Of a stretch of 64,000 bases of DNA, positions 39,423 through 47,239 are shown piece by piece. A program made the position numbers and the translations under genes. The notes under the pieces were generated by a model. It had not been told where the DNA came from, did not search any database, and saw nothing but the letters and a program-made list of their open reading frames with translations. Every line of letters begins with the position of its first letter. Position 1 is the first letter of the stretch. Location of the stretch: NCBI RefSeq assembly GCF_900102135.1, contig NZ_FMVJ01000005.1, positions 62,001 through 126,000 of the forward strand. The letters are read 5' to 3'. Source of the stretch: Microvirga guangxiensis (lineage in GTDB: Bacteria; Pseudomonadota; Alphaproteobacteria; Rhizobiales; Beijerinckiaceae).

Positions 39423-40396
39423 AGCGCGTCGCGCCCATGCGGCGCGTCGAGATCGAGAATGGGTCCGAGCGGCACGATGCCGGTTGGATTGATGTTCCTG
39501 TGGCTCTCGTAATAGTGGCCCTTGATGTGCAGCATGTTCACCGTCTCTGCGATGCCGCCCGTTTGATACACATCGCGTAAGTATCCCGACAGGTTCGGAT
39601 AATCCTCGATCCGGCGAAGGTTGCATTTGAAGTGGCCCAAATAGACGGGGTCGAACCGCACCAGAGTGGTGAAGAGCCTGATATCCGCTTCGGTCAATGT
39701 GCTCCCGCAGAGATAGCGCCGTGAAGCAAGATGCGCATCGAGCGCATCCAGCGTCTCGAACAGCGGATGAATGGCCTCTTCATAGGCATGCTGCGTCGTG
39801 GCAAATCCCGCTTTGTAGACGCCATTGTTCACGTTGTCGTAGATGCGCGCATTCCAGGCGTCGATCTCGCCGCGCAGGCTTGGCGGATAGTAGTCACCGG
39901 ACTTCGCGCCGATGGGGTCGAAGGCCGAGTTGAACATGCGGATGATCTCGGCGGATTCGTTGCTGACGATGGTGCCGTTCGCCTTGTCCCACAGCACCGG
40001 CACCGTCACGCGGCCCGTGTAGGAGGAATCCGCCGCCGTGTAGATCTGGTGCAGATATCGCGCGTCATGAATCGGATCGGGGATGACGCCGGGTCCATTC
40101 TCGAAGGTCCAGCCGTCCTCCATCATGCGCCAGTGCACGACGGACAGGCCGATCATCTCCTCCAGTCCCTTGAGCTTGCGCAGGATGAGAGTGCGATGCG
40201 CCCAGGGGCACGCGAGGGACACATAGAGATGGTAGCGCCCGGCCTCGGCCTTGAACCCTCCCGTACCCGTCGGCCCCGGCGAGCCATCGGCGGTGACCCA
40301 GTTCCGGAAGGCAGCGGACTTGCGCACGAAGCGTCCGCCGGTGCTCTTCGTGTCGTACCACTGGTCCTGCCAAACCCCATCCACCAGCAATCCCAT
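39410..40396 (-). CDS. yqjG: Glutathionyl-hydroquinone reductase / omega-class GST (YqjG/ECM4-like)
   Basis: 328 aa, the length of YqjG/Ecm4-type proteins. The catalytic Cys is in SLACPWAHRTLILRKLKGL, and the N-terminus FRNWVTADGS is typical. The C-terminal GST helical domain holds LTEADIRLFTTLVRFDPVY and HFKCNLRRIEDYPNLSGYLRD. These enzymes reduce glutathionylated hydroquinones in the cytoplasm. The gene diverges from the P1B ATPase. Confidence 0.9.
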   Translation of the reverse strand: MGLLVDGVWQDQWYDTKSTGGRFVRKSAAFRNWVTADGSPGPTGTGGFKAEAGRYHLYVSLACPWAHRTLILRKLKGLEEMIGLSVVHWRMMEDGWTFENGPGVIPDPIHDARYLHQIYTAADSSYTGRVTVPVLWDKANGTIVSNESAEIIRMFNSAFDPIGAKSGDYYPPSLRGEIDAWNARIYDNVNNGVYKAGFATTQHAYEEAIHPLFETLDALDAHLASRRYLCGSTLTEADIRLFTTLVRFDPVYLGHFKCNLRRIEDYPNLSGYLRDVYQTGGIAETVNMLHIKGHYYESHRNINPTGIVPLGPILDLDAPHGRDALQGR

Positions 40397-40669
40397 CGCA
40401 TTCCTCCTGCGGCATCGGCCAAGGCTCCGTGAGGGAGAGCAGGCCTTTCGCGTTCCCCCAGGGTATAGGGCGCCGAGCCAGGCTTTCTCCGGCGATGGGC
40501 AGACAATATCCCGCGTCGAAGCAGCGGGGCGCCAGTCTCTCCCTCGTCCATGCTGCGGGCGAGGTCGCGCTTCGCTTTATAGGCGGGCCTGGAATCCTCC
40601 GGGATTCTCCTTGGTTGATGTGCGCTGCGCATGACCCCACTATGCCTGCCACCCCATGGACTTCTGCTG

Positions 40670-42577
40670 ATGCACGGCTCTGAGAGAACCCAGCCTTCGC
40701 CCTCCACCGGGCTTCGCCTTTCCGATGCTCCAGGCATGCCGTCCCTGCACAAGCTCCACAGGCTGGTGCGCCCGATCCTGGTGATCCTGCCCGCGTTGGG
40801 GCTGGTCGCGGGGTTCATCGCGCACCTTGCCGGATACGGGCCATGGTCCGGACCGATCTGGGCCGTGGCGACCGTGCCGGTCCTGGCGGCCCTTCTGATC
40901 GATATCGTAGCAAGCCTCAGGCGAGGGGATGTAGGGCTCGACATCGTCGCGGCGCTCTCGATGACCGGCGCGCTTGCGTTCGGGGAGCATCTCGCGGCCG
41001 TCGTGGTTGCGCTCATGTATGCGGGTGGACAATACCTGGAGAGCTTTGCCGAGCGCCGCGCCAATCGCGAGATGACGGCTCTTCTGTCCCGCGTGCCGCG
41101 AACCGCTATCCGCCACCGCAATGGCCGGCTTGAGGAGGTTCCTCTCGACGCCATTGCACCCCAGGATCTGCTGCTGGTTCGCCAGGGCGACGTGGTGCCC
41201 GTGGACGGAACGGTCGCCGATGGGGTGGCGGTGCTCGACCAGGCGGCGCTGACCGGGGAGTCGCTTCCCGTGCAACGGGGGGCTGGAGAGCCCGTTCTGA
41301 GCGGCGTGACGAATGTCGGCGGCGCTTTCGACCTGAAGGCCACCCATCGCGCCGCGGAGAGCACCTATGCCGGCATCGTTCGCCTGATCGAGGCGGCGCA
41401 GCGCTCAAAGGCGCCCATGGCGCGCATGGCCGACCGGTTCGCCATCTGGTTCCTGGCCTTGACCCTTCTGATCGCAGGCGGAGCCTGGCTCTGGAGCGGG
41501 GATCCCATACGGGCCCTGGCCGTGTTGGTGATCGCGACGCCGTGCCCGCTCATCCTCGCGGTGCCGGTCGCCATCGTCTCGGGCGTGTCGCGCGCGGCCA
41601 AGGCCGGTGTGCTGGTGAAGGGCGGCAAGGCGCTGGAGACGCTGGCCCGGGTGCGGGCCCTTGTCATCGACAAGACCGGCACCCTCACGCACGGGCAGGC
41701 CGAGGTGGTCGAGGTCCGGCCGCTCGCCGACCTGCCTCCCGATGAGGTCCTTCAACTCGCCGCGTCGCTGGATCAAGCCTCCAAGCACGTCATCGCCCAT
41801 GCCCTTGTCCGGGAGGCGGAAGCGCGCAGCCTCGGTCTTTTCGTGCCCACGAATGTCGAGGAGGTCCCGGGTGAGGGGGTGGAGGGATGCGTCGAGGGGC
41901 GCCGGGTGGCGGTTGGCGGCATCCACTTTGTCGCCGCGCGCGCTCCAGGCGCCGGAGCAGCCTTTGCCAAAGGGGACCACCCGATGGGAGCGGTCTTGGT
42001 CGCGGTGGCTGTCGACGGGCGCGCGGCCGGACTTCTGGTCCTCGCCGACCGTCTGCGCTCGGGGACGGAGGACCTGATCCAGAACCTTCGGCAAGCGGGA
42101 ATCGGGCGGATCGTCCTGGCGACGGGAGACCGCCGGGAGGTTGCCGACGAGGTCACGGCGGAACTCGGCCTCGATGCCGTCCACGCGGATCTGACGCCTG
42201 ACCGGAAGATCGCCATCGTTCAGGCAGAACGGCGGCATGGGCCGGTAATGATGATCGGGGATGGGGTGAACGACGCTCCGGCCCTTGCCGCCGCCGACCT
42301 CGGAGTCGCCATGGGCGCCAAGGGAGCAGCGGCTTCCGCCGAGGCGGCCGACGTCGTGCTGCTCGTCGACCAGCTCGACAAGATCCTCGGAGCAGTCCAG
42401 ACCGCACGCCGGTCGCGGCGGATCGCCCTCCAGAGCGTCTATGCCGGGATCGGCCTGTCCGTGGTGGGAATGATCGTGGCGGCGTTGGGGTATCTGACCC
42501 CCGTGGAGGGCGCCCTGATCCAAGAAGCCATCGACGTCGCAGTGATCCTCAATGCCCTAAGGGCGCTACGGGGATGA
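40670..42577 (+). CDS. Heavy-metal P1B-type ATPase without N-terminal metal-binding domain
   Basis: 635 aa from the ATG at 40670; in-frame ATGs at 40631 and 40736 are possible and no RBS decides. It has the actuator motif LTGESLPV, phosphorylation motif DKTGTLTHG, hinge GDGVNDAPALAAADLG and nucleotide-domain SKHVIAHAL (SE/KHP-like, with Val in place of Pro). The membrane metal site is TPCPLILAVP, a TPC instead of the CPC of copper pumps. There is no HMA domain at the N-terminus. It is a metal exporter; the ion cannot be fixed from motifs, with zinc, cadmium, cobalt or related divalent ions being likelier than copper. Confidence 0.9.
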   Translation: MHGSERTQPSPSTGLRLSDAPGMPSLHKLHRLVRPILVILPALGLVAGFIAHLAGYGPWSGPIWAVATVPVLAALLIDIVASLRRGDVGLDIVAALSMTGALAFGEHLAAVVVALMYAGGQYLESFAERRANREMTALLSRVPRTAIRHRNGRLEEVPLDAIAPQDLLLVRQGDVVPVDGTVADGVAVLDQAALTGESLPVQRGAGEPVLSGVTNVGGAFDLKATHRAAESTYAGIVRLIEAAQRSKAPMARMADRFAIWFLALTLLIAGGAWLWSGDPIRALAVLVIATPCPLILAVPVAIVSGVSRAAKAGVLVKGGKALETLARVRALVIDKTGTLTHGQAEVVEVRPLADLPPDEVLQLAASLDQASKHVIAHALVREAEARSLGLFVPTNVEEVPGEGVEGCVEGRRVAVGGIHFVAARAPGAGAAFAKGDHPMGAVLVAVAVDGRAAGLLVLADRLRSGTEDLIQNLRQAGIGRIVLATGDRREVADEVTAELGLDAVHADLTPDRKIAIVQAERRHGPVMMIGDGVNDAPALAAADLGVAMGAKGAAASAEAADVVLLVDQLDKILGAVQTARRSRRIALQSVYAGIGLSVVGMIVAALGYLTPVEGALIQEAIDVAVILNALRALRG

Positions 42578-42752
42578 AACGCCCAGGACAGGGGAGGTAG
42601 GCCGTCACCGACGGTTCGTGCGATCTCACCCCATGTTCCGGATGCTCGCTCCCCGTTTTGGCCCAACGGAAGCAAACAGGCGTGAATTGGGCCAGAGAAG
42701 AGGGGTGACGAACGCCTCTCCCTCGGCTAGATGATGTCAAGCCTTCCCTGAA

Positions 42753-42828
42753 GGGCCTGTAGCTCAATGGTTAGAGCCGGCCGCTCATAACGGTCTGGTT
42801 GCAGGTTCGAGTCCTGCCGGGCCCACCA
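42753..42828 (+). tRNA. tRNA with CAU anticodon, probably tRNA-Ile2 (lysidine-modified)
   Basis: 76 bases with encoded CCA. The acceptor GGGCCTG pairs with CGGGCCC, the D arm is GCTC/GAGC, the anticodon arm GGCCG-CTCATAA-CGGTC gives CAT, and the T arm is GCAGG-TTCGAGT-CCTGC. The overall sequence is closer to tRNA-Ile2 (k2CAU) than to elongator or initiator tRNA-Met, because of the acceptor stem and TCATAAC loop; this identity is inferred. A decayed integrase lies at its 3' side. Confidence 0.93.
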
Positions 42829-42834
42829 TCTTAC

Positions 42835-43080
42835 TTTTAAATATTTGATTTTTATTGCGGTTTGACATCCGCGGTTTTGGCTTTGTGCTCACGGGAGCCA
42901 TGGCCTGTTGGGCCAAAAGGATCTGCCCAGCCTCCTTCGTGTAGCGCTCCACTTCGTCCAAGCTCTTGTGATTGGTGTCATGGGCTTATCGCGCCCTGGC
43001 GGCTGAATGTTCCATGAGCCTGATGAGTGCTGTGGGCAGAAGCAGGGCGTTCCCTGATACGCTTGGGCTTTTGCGCAGGA
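42835..43080 (-). pseudogene. Remnant of a tyrosine recombinase (phage/island integrase) C-terminus
   Basis: On the minus strand, bases just upstream of the tRNA end encode TNHKSLDEVERYTKEAGQ and then ILLAQQAMA, matching the end of tyrosine integrases (HxxL/I…RYT). Reading back, the frame continues as LIRLMEHSAARAR, then a premature TAA at 42986-42988, with the conserved HEI-type block blurred. The catalytic Tyr motif is present (RYT) but the arginine-containing part is missing. The frame runs on into the tRNA antisense strand. The rest of 42829-43339 holds no other recognisable gene. It marks an old integration at the tRNA. Confidence 0.7.
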
Positions 43081-43339
43081 CCAGCCCGTTTAGATCCGGC
43101 ATGGCTGACGCTGGTAAACGTCATGATCATCAGAACGCAGAGGTGGACTGCGAACAGCACAGCCTCCTTATTAGGATGGTCCAAATGCTCCTACTATGGT
43201 CGCTCGGTGAAACCTGAAGTTCGGAGACATGGGCGGCAGCCGCGCTGGATAGGCCTCATTCTCCCTTTCCTCACGAGCAAGGGTCGAGAATGCTCCACGC
43301 GATTCCGCGAAAGGCCGTTTATTGAGCCGGAAGCGGCTA

Positions 43340-43582
43340 CTATCCTTTCAGGAGGCGCTGGTTGATCCACTCCTGGGCGGCGTCCAGATCAGCAAAAGCG
43401 GGGTGGTCGATCCCATCCAATCGGCCAAAGCCTGCTTCCAGATACCACTGCCCCGGTGCCACCTCGTTCTCGTCTGAGATGTGCACCAGCACCGCCACCA
43501 GCCGCTGCTGCTCATCGAGGACCATCATGCCTTCCTCGTCAAAGCCGGTCGCAACGCCGATGGGCTGAAGAGTGAGCGTCAT
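43340..43582 (-). CDS. Small protein downstream of a Crp/Fnr regulator, unknown
   Basis: 80 aa from the ATG at 43582, overlapping the stop of the regulator gene by 4 bases (ATGA). Acidic, with GMMVLDEQQRLVAVLVHIS and a C-terminal FADLDAAQEWINQRL resembling the end of small response proteins. I do not recognise a named family. Translational coupling suggests a job tied to the regulator. Confidence 0.65.
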   Translation of the reverse strand: MTLTLQPIGVATGFDEEGMMVLDEQQRLVAVLVHISDENEVAPGQWYLEAGFGRLDGIDHPAFADLDAAQEWINQRLLKG

Positions 43583-44322
43583 GCGGCGGCCTGATTGTTC
43601 TCCAAGTGCAGATAGGCGGGGTCGAACTCGCCCGCCTCCTTCAACCTGTCCCAGTCGGGAATGTTCAACCGGTCCCCCTTCAGCTTGATCAGGCCGTCGG
43701 CCCGAAGCTGCTGCAGGACACGATTGACGTGAACCGTCGTGACGCCGAGGGCATCGGCAAACTCGCTCTGGGTAATCGGCAAGTCGCAGGTATGGTCCTC
43801 CGCCAAACCCACCACTCTGAGGCGCACCAACAGCTCGCACAGCATATGAGCCATCCGGTTATAGCCTTCCCGGCGTCCGACATTGGTCACCCATTCCCGG
43901 AAGATAGCCCCCTCAACCAGGGTCTCGCGCCAGAAAGCGGCTGCGATGCGCGGATAACGGGTGCAGATGTCACGCAGGGCTTCATGGGTGATGAACCCAA
44001 CCTGACACGGGGTGAGGGTGGTGAGGCTGATGTCGAGGACCTTCAGGTGCAGGCTCTGCAAATCCGGAATGTCACCGGCAATGCCGAAGGCGACGATCTG
44101 GCGCTTGCCGCCTGCAGTGATTTTGTAGGTCGCGGTAAAGCCGCTCAGGATCAGGCATGACCGGGAGGGGCAGTCGCCCTCCCGCACGATATCCTGATCG
44201 TCCTTGATCACGGCAACCTGCATCGGCAGGTTCTCAAGCGCCTGGCGCTCGTCCTCGGTAAGCTTGAAGATGCTCTCCAGCTTGCGGATCATCGGATTGT
44301 ATCGGTGGAAAGAAGTGTGCAT
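43579..44322 (-). CDS. Crp/Fnr family transcriptional regulator
   Basis: 247 aa from the ATG at 44322, which has a strong RBS (aggaggag) 6 bases upstream; the frame is open further but without support. An N-terminal cyclic-nucleotide-like beta barrel (about 25-140) contains IVREGDCPSRSCLILSGFTA. The C-terminal winged helix has LPITQSEFADALGVTTVHVNRVLQQLRADGLI. There is no N-terminal cysteine set for an iron-sulfur cluster, so it is not a classical FNR. It is of the type common in multiple copies in Methylobacteriaceae/Bradyrhizobiaceae. A long dyad lies in the divergent promoter region. Confidence 0.92.
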   Translation of the reverse strand: MHTSFHRYNPMIRKLESIFKLTEDERQALENLPMQVAVIKDDQDIVREGDCPSRSCLILSGFTATYKITAGGKRQIVAFGIAGDIPDLQSLHLKVLDISLTTLTPCQVGFITHEALRDICTRYPRIAAAFWRETLVEGAIFREWVTNVGRREGYNRMAHMLCELLVRLRVVGLAEDHTCDLPITQSEFADALGVTTVHVNRVLQQLRADGLIKLKGDRLNIPDWDRLKEAGEFDPAYLHLENNQAAA

Positions 44323-44408
44323 GTAACACTCCTCCTGTTGCAGGCGGGAGCGCACGTCTCTCTCAGGTATCAGCGCCAAGGTTCGATTGCTGATAATAAT
44401 TTTCTTGT

Positions 44409-44445
44409 ATCACATAAATCTATGCCTTGATATGATTTATGTGAT
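44409..44445. promoter_or_regulatory. Perfect 11-bp inverted repeat in the divergent Crp/DUF6894 promoter region
   Basis: ATCACATAAAT (44409-44419) is exactly mirrored by ATTTATGTGAT (44435-44445), with 15 bases between. The surrounding sequence is AT-rich, as expected for promoters. It may be a pair of operator half-sites, possibly for the adjacent Crp-type regulator, or a leader hairpin of the rightward transcript. The half-sites point outward compared with a standard TGTGA-N6-TCACA site. Confidence 0.5.
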
Positions 44446-44512
44446 GCGAGGCTTTAAACTTCGCATTCAGGTCTATAAGTCTAAATTCATCTTTGTTATT
44501 CAAGGAAGAACA

Positions 44513-44773
44513 ATGCCTCGGTTCTACTTCGATGTGCGTGAAGGAGCGAGGTTCATCCCTGATGAGGAGGGGCTTGAGTTCGACGGTCTCGATGCTGCCG
44601 AGCACGAGGCGGCCTGCACGGCGGCTGAGATCGGGCGGGACCGGCTGCCAACAGGTGACGCTCGTGAGATCACTGTCGAGGTCAGGAACGAACACCGTCA
44701 GAGGGTGCTGACCATCACGGTGTCGATGCAAGTTGACCGGGTGGAACCTCCGCCGCAGCCCCCACGCACGTGA
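44513..44773 (+). CDS. DUF6894 family small protein
   Basis: 86 aa from the ATG at 44513 with RBS aaggaag. The start MPRFYFDVREGARFIPDEEG, followed by EFDGLDAAEHEAACTAAEIGRD and a late ITVEVRNEHRQRVLTITVSM, is the DUF6894 pattern, abundant in Methylobacterium and Bradyrhizobium relatives. Function is unknown. It is divergent from the Crp-type regulator. Confidence 0.85.
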   Translation: MPRFYFDVREGARFIPDEEGLEFDGLDAAEHEAACTAAEIGRDRLPTGDAREITVEVRNEHRQRVLTITVSMQVDRVEPPPQPPRT

Positions 44774-44977
44774 GACAATCGTTCGCGAGTTTCCGATAAG
44801 CAGAGGCTATAGAACTCAGCTTGGGTGCTCAATTCGGAAGATTTCTGGCTGCACCTTTCCAGTCCTCAACAGATGTTGCGCCGCATATGCCACAGACAGG
44901 AATCGTCGAGCGCATCATGCCCCTGCAGCGCATCCGGAACCATCCACATCATTGGGGCTTGGCGGGGCTTAGATTGC

Positions 44978-45613
44978 TCAGGCTCGCGCCCATTCGGTCC
45001 GGTCATGGCTCTCGATGAACAGGCCCGTTGCTTGTCCGGCCTCATTCACGATCGGCCTGTAGACGAAGTCGGTGATGTGCTCCTCCAGCGGGGCTCCTCT
45101 TCGCGACTGAAACAGGATCGGCATCATCAGCCCGAGAAACGACTTTCTGGTTTGAAAGACCTGATCCAGCAACTGGAGGTACCCCTGATCCTTCAATTCC
45201 GGAAACGCCTCATGAGCCGGTAGTCCCAGAAATCCTCCGCGGCCGGCCGCCTTGAAGAAAGCTTCGTTCGCGGCGCCGATCTTCATGTCGGGGCCATGCA
45301 GCACAACCCTGCATGTCTGCTGACCGGGAAGCGACAGGGCGCTCACATCCGGGGAGTACAGGAGAGCCTCTCGGGCGCTGACGATGTCCTGCGTGATGAT
45401 GAGGGGAGGGATGTCGCCGGTGAAGGAAGGCTGCCGGTGCGCATCCAGGGTCTCTATGGCGGCGCGGGCGGTTTTGCGGAACTTGGCCTTGAGCAGATCG
45501 GGCTCACGCTCCCATCCTCGTGCGCATTCCTGAGCTTGGTACAAGGCATGGGCTACGGCTTCAATCGCATCCTCGGGCACAGGCTCTCTCCCGCCAGAAT
45601 TCAACCTGAGCAT
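44978..45613 (-). CDS. PAS domain protein
   Basis: 211 aa. An N-terminal helical segment of about 50 residues (AIEAVAHALYQAQECARGWERE) is followed by a PAS fold (about 105-205) with MKIGAANEAFFKAAGRGGFLGLPAHEAFPEL and FVYRPIVNEAGQATGLFIESHDRT. No output domain is present, so it may be a free sensor or partner protein. No signal peptide. Neighbours give no clear partner. Confidence 0.75.
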   Translation of the reverse strand: MLRLNSGGREPVPEDAIEAVAHALYQAQECARGWEREPDLLKAKFRKTARAAIETLDAHRQPSFTGDIPPLIITQDIVSAREALLYSPDVSALSLPGQQTCRVVLHGPDMKIGAANEAFFKAAGRGGFLGLPAHEAFPELKDQGYLQLLDQVFQTRKSFLGLMMPILFQSRRGAPLEEHITDFVYRPIVNEAGQATGLFIESHDRTEWARA

Positions 45614-45748
45614 CGTATACCAGCCCTATATCCTGCGAGAAGATGTTCTGAATGATAGTAAGACGAAAAGGACCGACAGAGTCGAAGCGATGCAGCGCAG
45701 TTGCTGCGACGTCTCGCTTTCTGTCGCTCCATGGGATTTCGCGCCTCT

Positions 45749-46321
45749 TCACGCCCTGCCAAGCATATAGAACTCGTCGTTGGGCCGCATGTTGGTGACG
45801 TTGGCCAGACGGTTCGACATGCCGAAGAAAGCGGCGATGGCAGTAATGTCCCAGGCATCCTCTTCGCTGAAGCCGTGGGCGCTCAAAGCGGCGAGATCGG
45901 CATCGCCAACGGCGTGGGCTTCGAAGGCGACCTTCATGGCGAAATCGAGCATCGCCTTCTGGCGGTCGGTGATGTCGGCCTTCCGGTAATTGATGGCCAC
46001 CTGATCGGCGATCAGCGGGTTCTTGGCCCGGATGCGCAGGATCGCCCCATGAGCGACGACGCAGTATTGGCACTGGTTGGCGTTGCTCGTCGCCACCACG
46101 ATCATCTCGCGCTCGGCCTTGGTGAGGTTGCCCGGCTTGTCCATCAGAGCGTCGTGATAGGCGAAGAACGCGCGGAATTCGTCCGGGCGACGGGCCAGAA
46201 CAAGAAAGACGTTCGGAACGAAACCCGACTTCTCCTGTACCGCGAGAATGCGGGTGCGGATGTCGTCCGGCAGGTCGGAAATCTCCGGCGTCGGGAAGCG
46301 GCTGATGGGGGCGTCGGTCAT
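45749..46321 (-). CDS. Peroxidase-related, AhpD/carboxymuconolactone decarboxylase-like protein
   Basis: 190 aa from the ATG at 46321 with ggaag upstream. The redox motif is CQYCVVAHGAILR (CXXC-X3-H as in AhpD). The whole protein fits the peroxidase-related enzyme subfamily (TIGR01926-like) with LTKAEREMIVVATSNANQ and a C-terminal NDEFYMLGR. It probably acts in thiol-dependent peroxide defence. Divergent from the enoyl-CoA hydratase gene (105 bases). Confidence 0.88.
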   Translation of the reverse strand: MTDAPISRFPTPEISDLPDDIRTRILAVQEKSGFVPNVFLVLARRPDEFRAFFAYHDALMDKPGNLTKAEREMIVVATSNANQCQYCVVAHGAILRIRAKNPLIADQVAINYRKADITDRQKAMLDFAMKVAFEAHAVGDADLAALSAHGFSEEDAWDITAIAAFFGMSNRLANVTNMRPNDEFYMLGRA

Positions 46322-46426
46322 GGAGCTTCCTTCTGTCGTTGAATGCGGCTTTTCTGCGGTGCAGCTTATTCGGCTTGGCACCGTCGGACAACGTGCCTAA
46401 TTATGATAGGGCAGGAGAGATGACCC

Positions 46427-47227
46427 ATGAGCGCACAGCAGATCGTTTCCGATGACCCCATCCTGATCCGCGAGGAGAACGAGGGCGTCGTCACTCTGAC
46501 GTTGAACAGGCCGGGTCAGTACAACGCGTTGTCGGAAGAGATGCTGCACGCACTGCAGCAGAATCTGGACGAGCTTGCCGCCGACGAGAGCGTGCGCTGC
46601 CTCGTGATCGCAGCCGCGGGAAAAGCCTTCTGCGCGGGGCACGATCTCAAGCAGATGCGCGCGAACCCGCGTCAGGAATATTACGAGGACCTGTTCCAGC
46701 GCTGCGGTCGGGTGATGCAGAGCATCGTGAACTTTCCTGTACCAGTGATTGCCCGCGTGCATGGCATGGCAACTGCTGCGGGGTGTCAGCTTGTTGCATC
46801 CTGCGATCTCGCCGTTGCCGCACAGAGCGCGACATTCGCGGTCTCCGGCATCAATGTCGGCCTGTTCTGCTCCACGCCGGCGGTGGCGCTCTCCCGCAAT
46901 GTCGCGCCCAAGCAGGCTTTCGAGATGCTGGTCACAGGGCGTTTCGTCTCGGCCAGCGATGCGCTCTCCTACGGCTTGATCAACCGCGTATCGCCGGATG
47001 CCGAACTCGATGCGGCTGTTGCTTCGCTGACATCGGATATCTGCTCCAAGAGTCCGGTCGCGATCCGCACAGGAAAGGCCATGTTCGCACGCCAGCGCAG
47101 CATGAGCCTGGAGGAGGCTTATGCCTATGCGGGGCAGGTGATGGCTTGCAACATGATGGCCGAGGATGCGGCCGAAGGCATCGACGCCTTTATCGGCAAG
47201 CGCAAGCCCGAGTGGAAGGGGCGCTGA
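46427..47227 (+). CDS. Enoyl-CoA hydratase
   Basis: 266 aa of the crotonase fold. The oxyanion-hole motifs are LVIAAAGKAFCAGHDLKQM and VIARVHGMATAAGCQLVASCDLAVA. The C-terminal part FSVSGINVGLFCSTPAVALS-like block (here FAVSGINVGLFCSTP) and GRFVSASDALSYGLIN fit a mitochondrial ECHDC3-like branch. In place of the usual second catalytic Glu region, TPAVALSRN is seen, so the exact reaction is uncertain. It faces the acyl-CoA synthetase gene tail to tail (12 bases apart). Confidence 0.88.
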   Translation: MSAQQIVSDDPILIREENEGVVTLTLNRPGQYNALSEEMLHALQQNLDELAADESVRCLVIAAAGKAFCAGHDLKQMRANPRQEYYEDLFQRCGRVMQSIVNFPVPVIARVHGMATAAGCQLVASCDLAVAAQSATFAVSGINVGLFCSTPAVALSRNVAPKQAFEMLVTGRFVSASDALSYGLINRVSPDAELDAAVASLTSDICSKSPVAIRTGKAMFARQRSMSLEEAYAYAGQVMACNMMAEDAAEGIDAFIGKRKPEWKGR

Positions 47228-47239
47228 GCTCGCCCGCTC

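Noticed and set aside
42753..42828. tRNA-Met (elongator or initiator)
   Set aside because: The anticodon CAU fits, but the acceptor stem and the loop context resemble tRNA-Ile2. The decision is not absolute.
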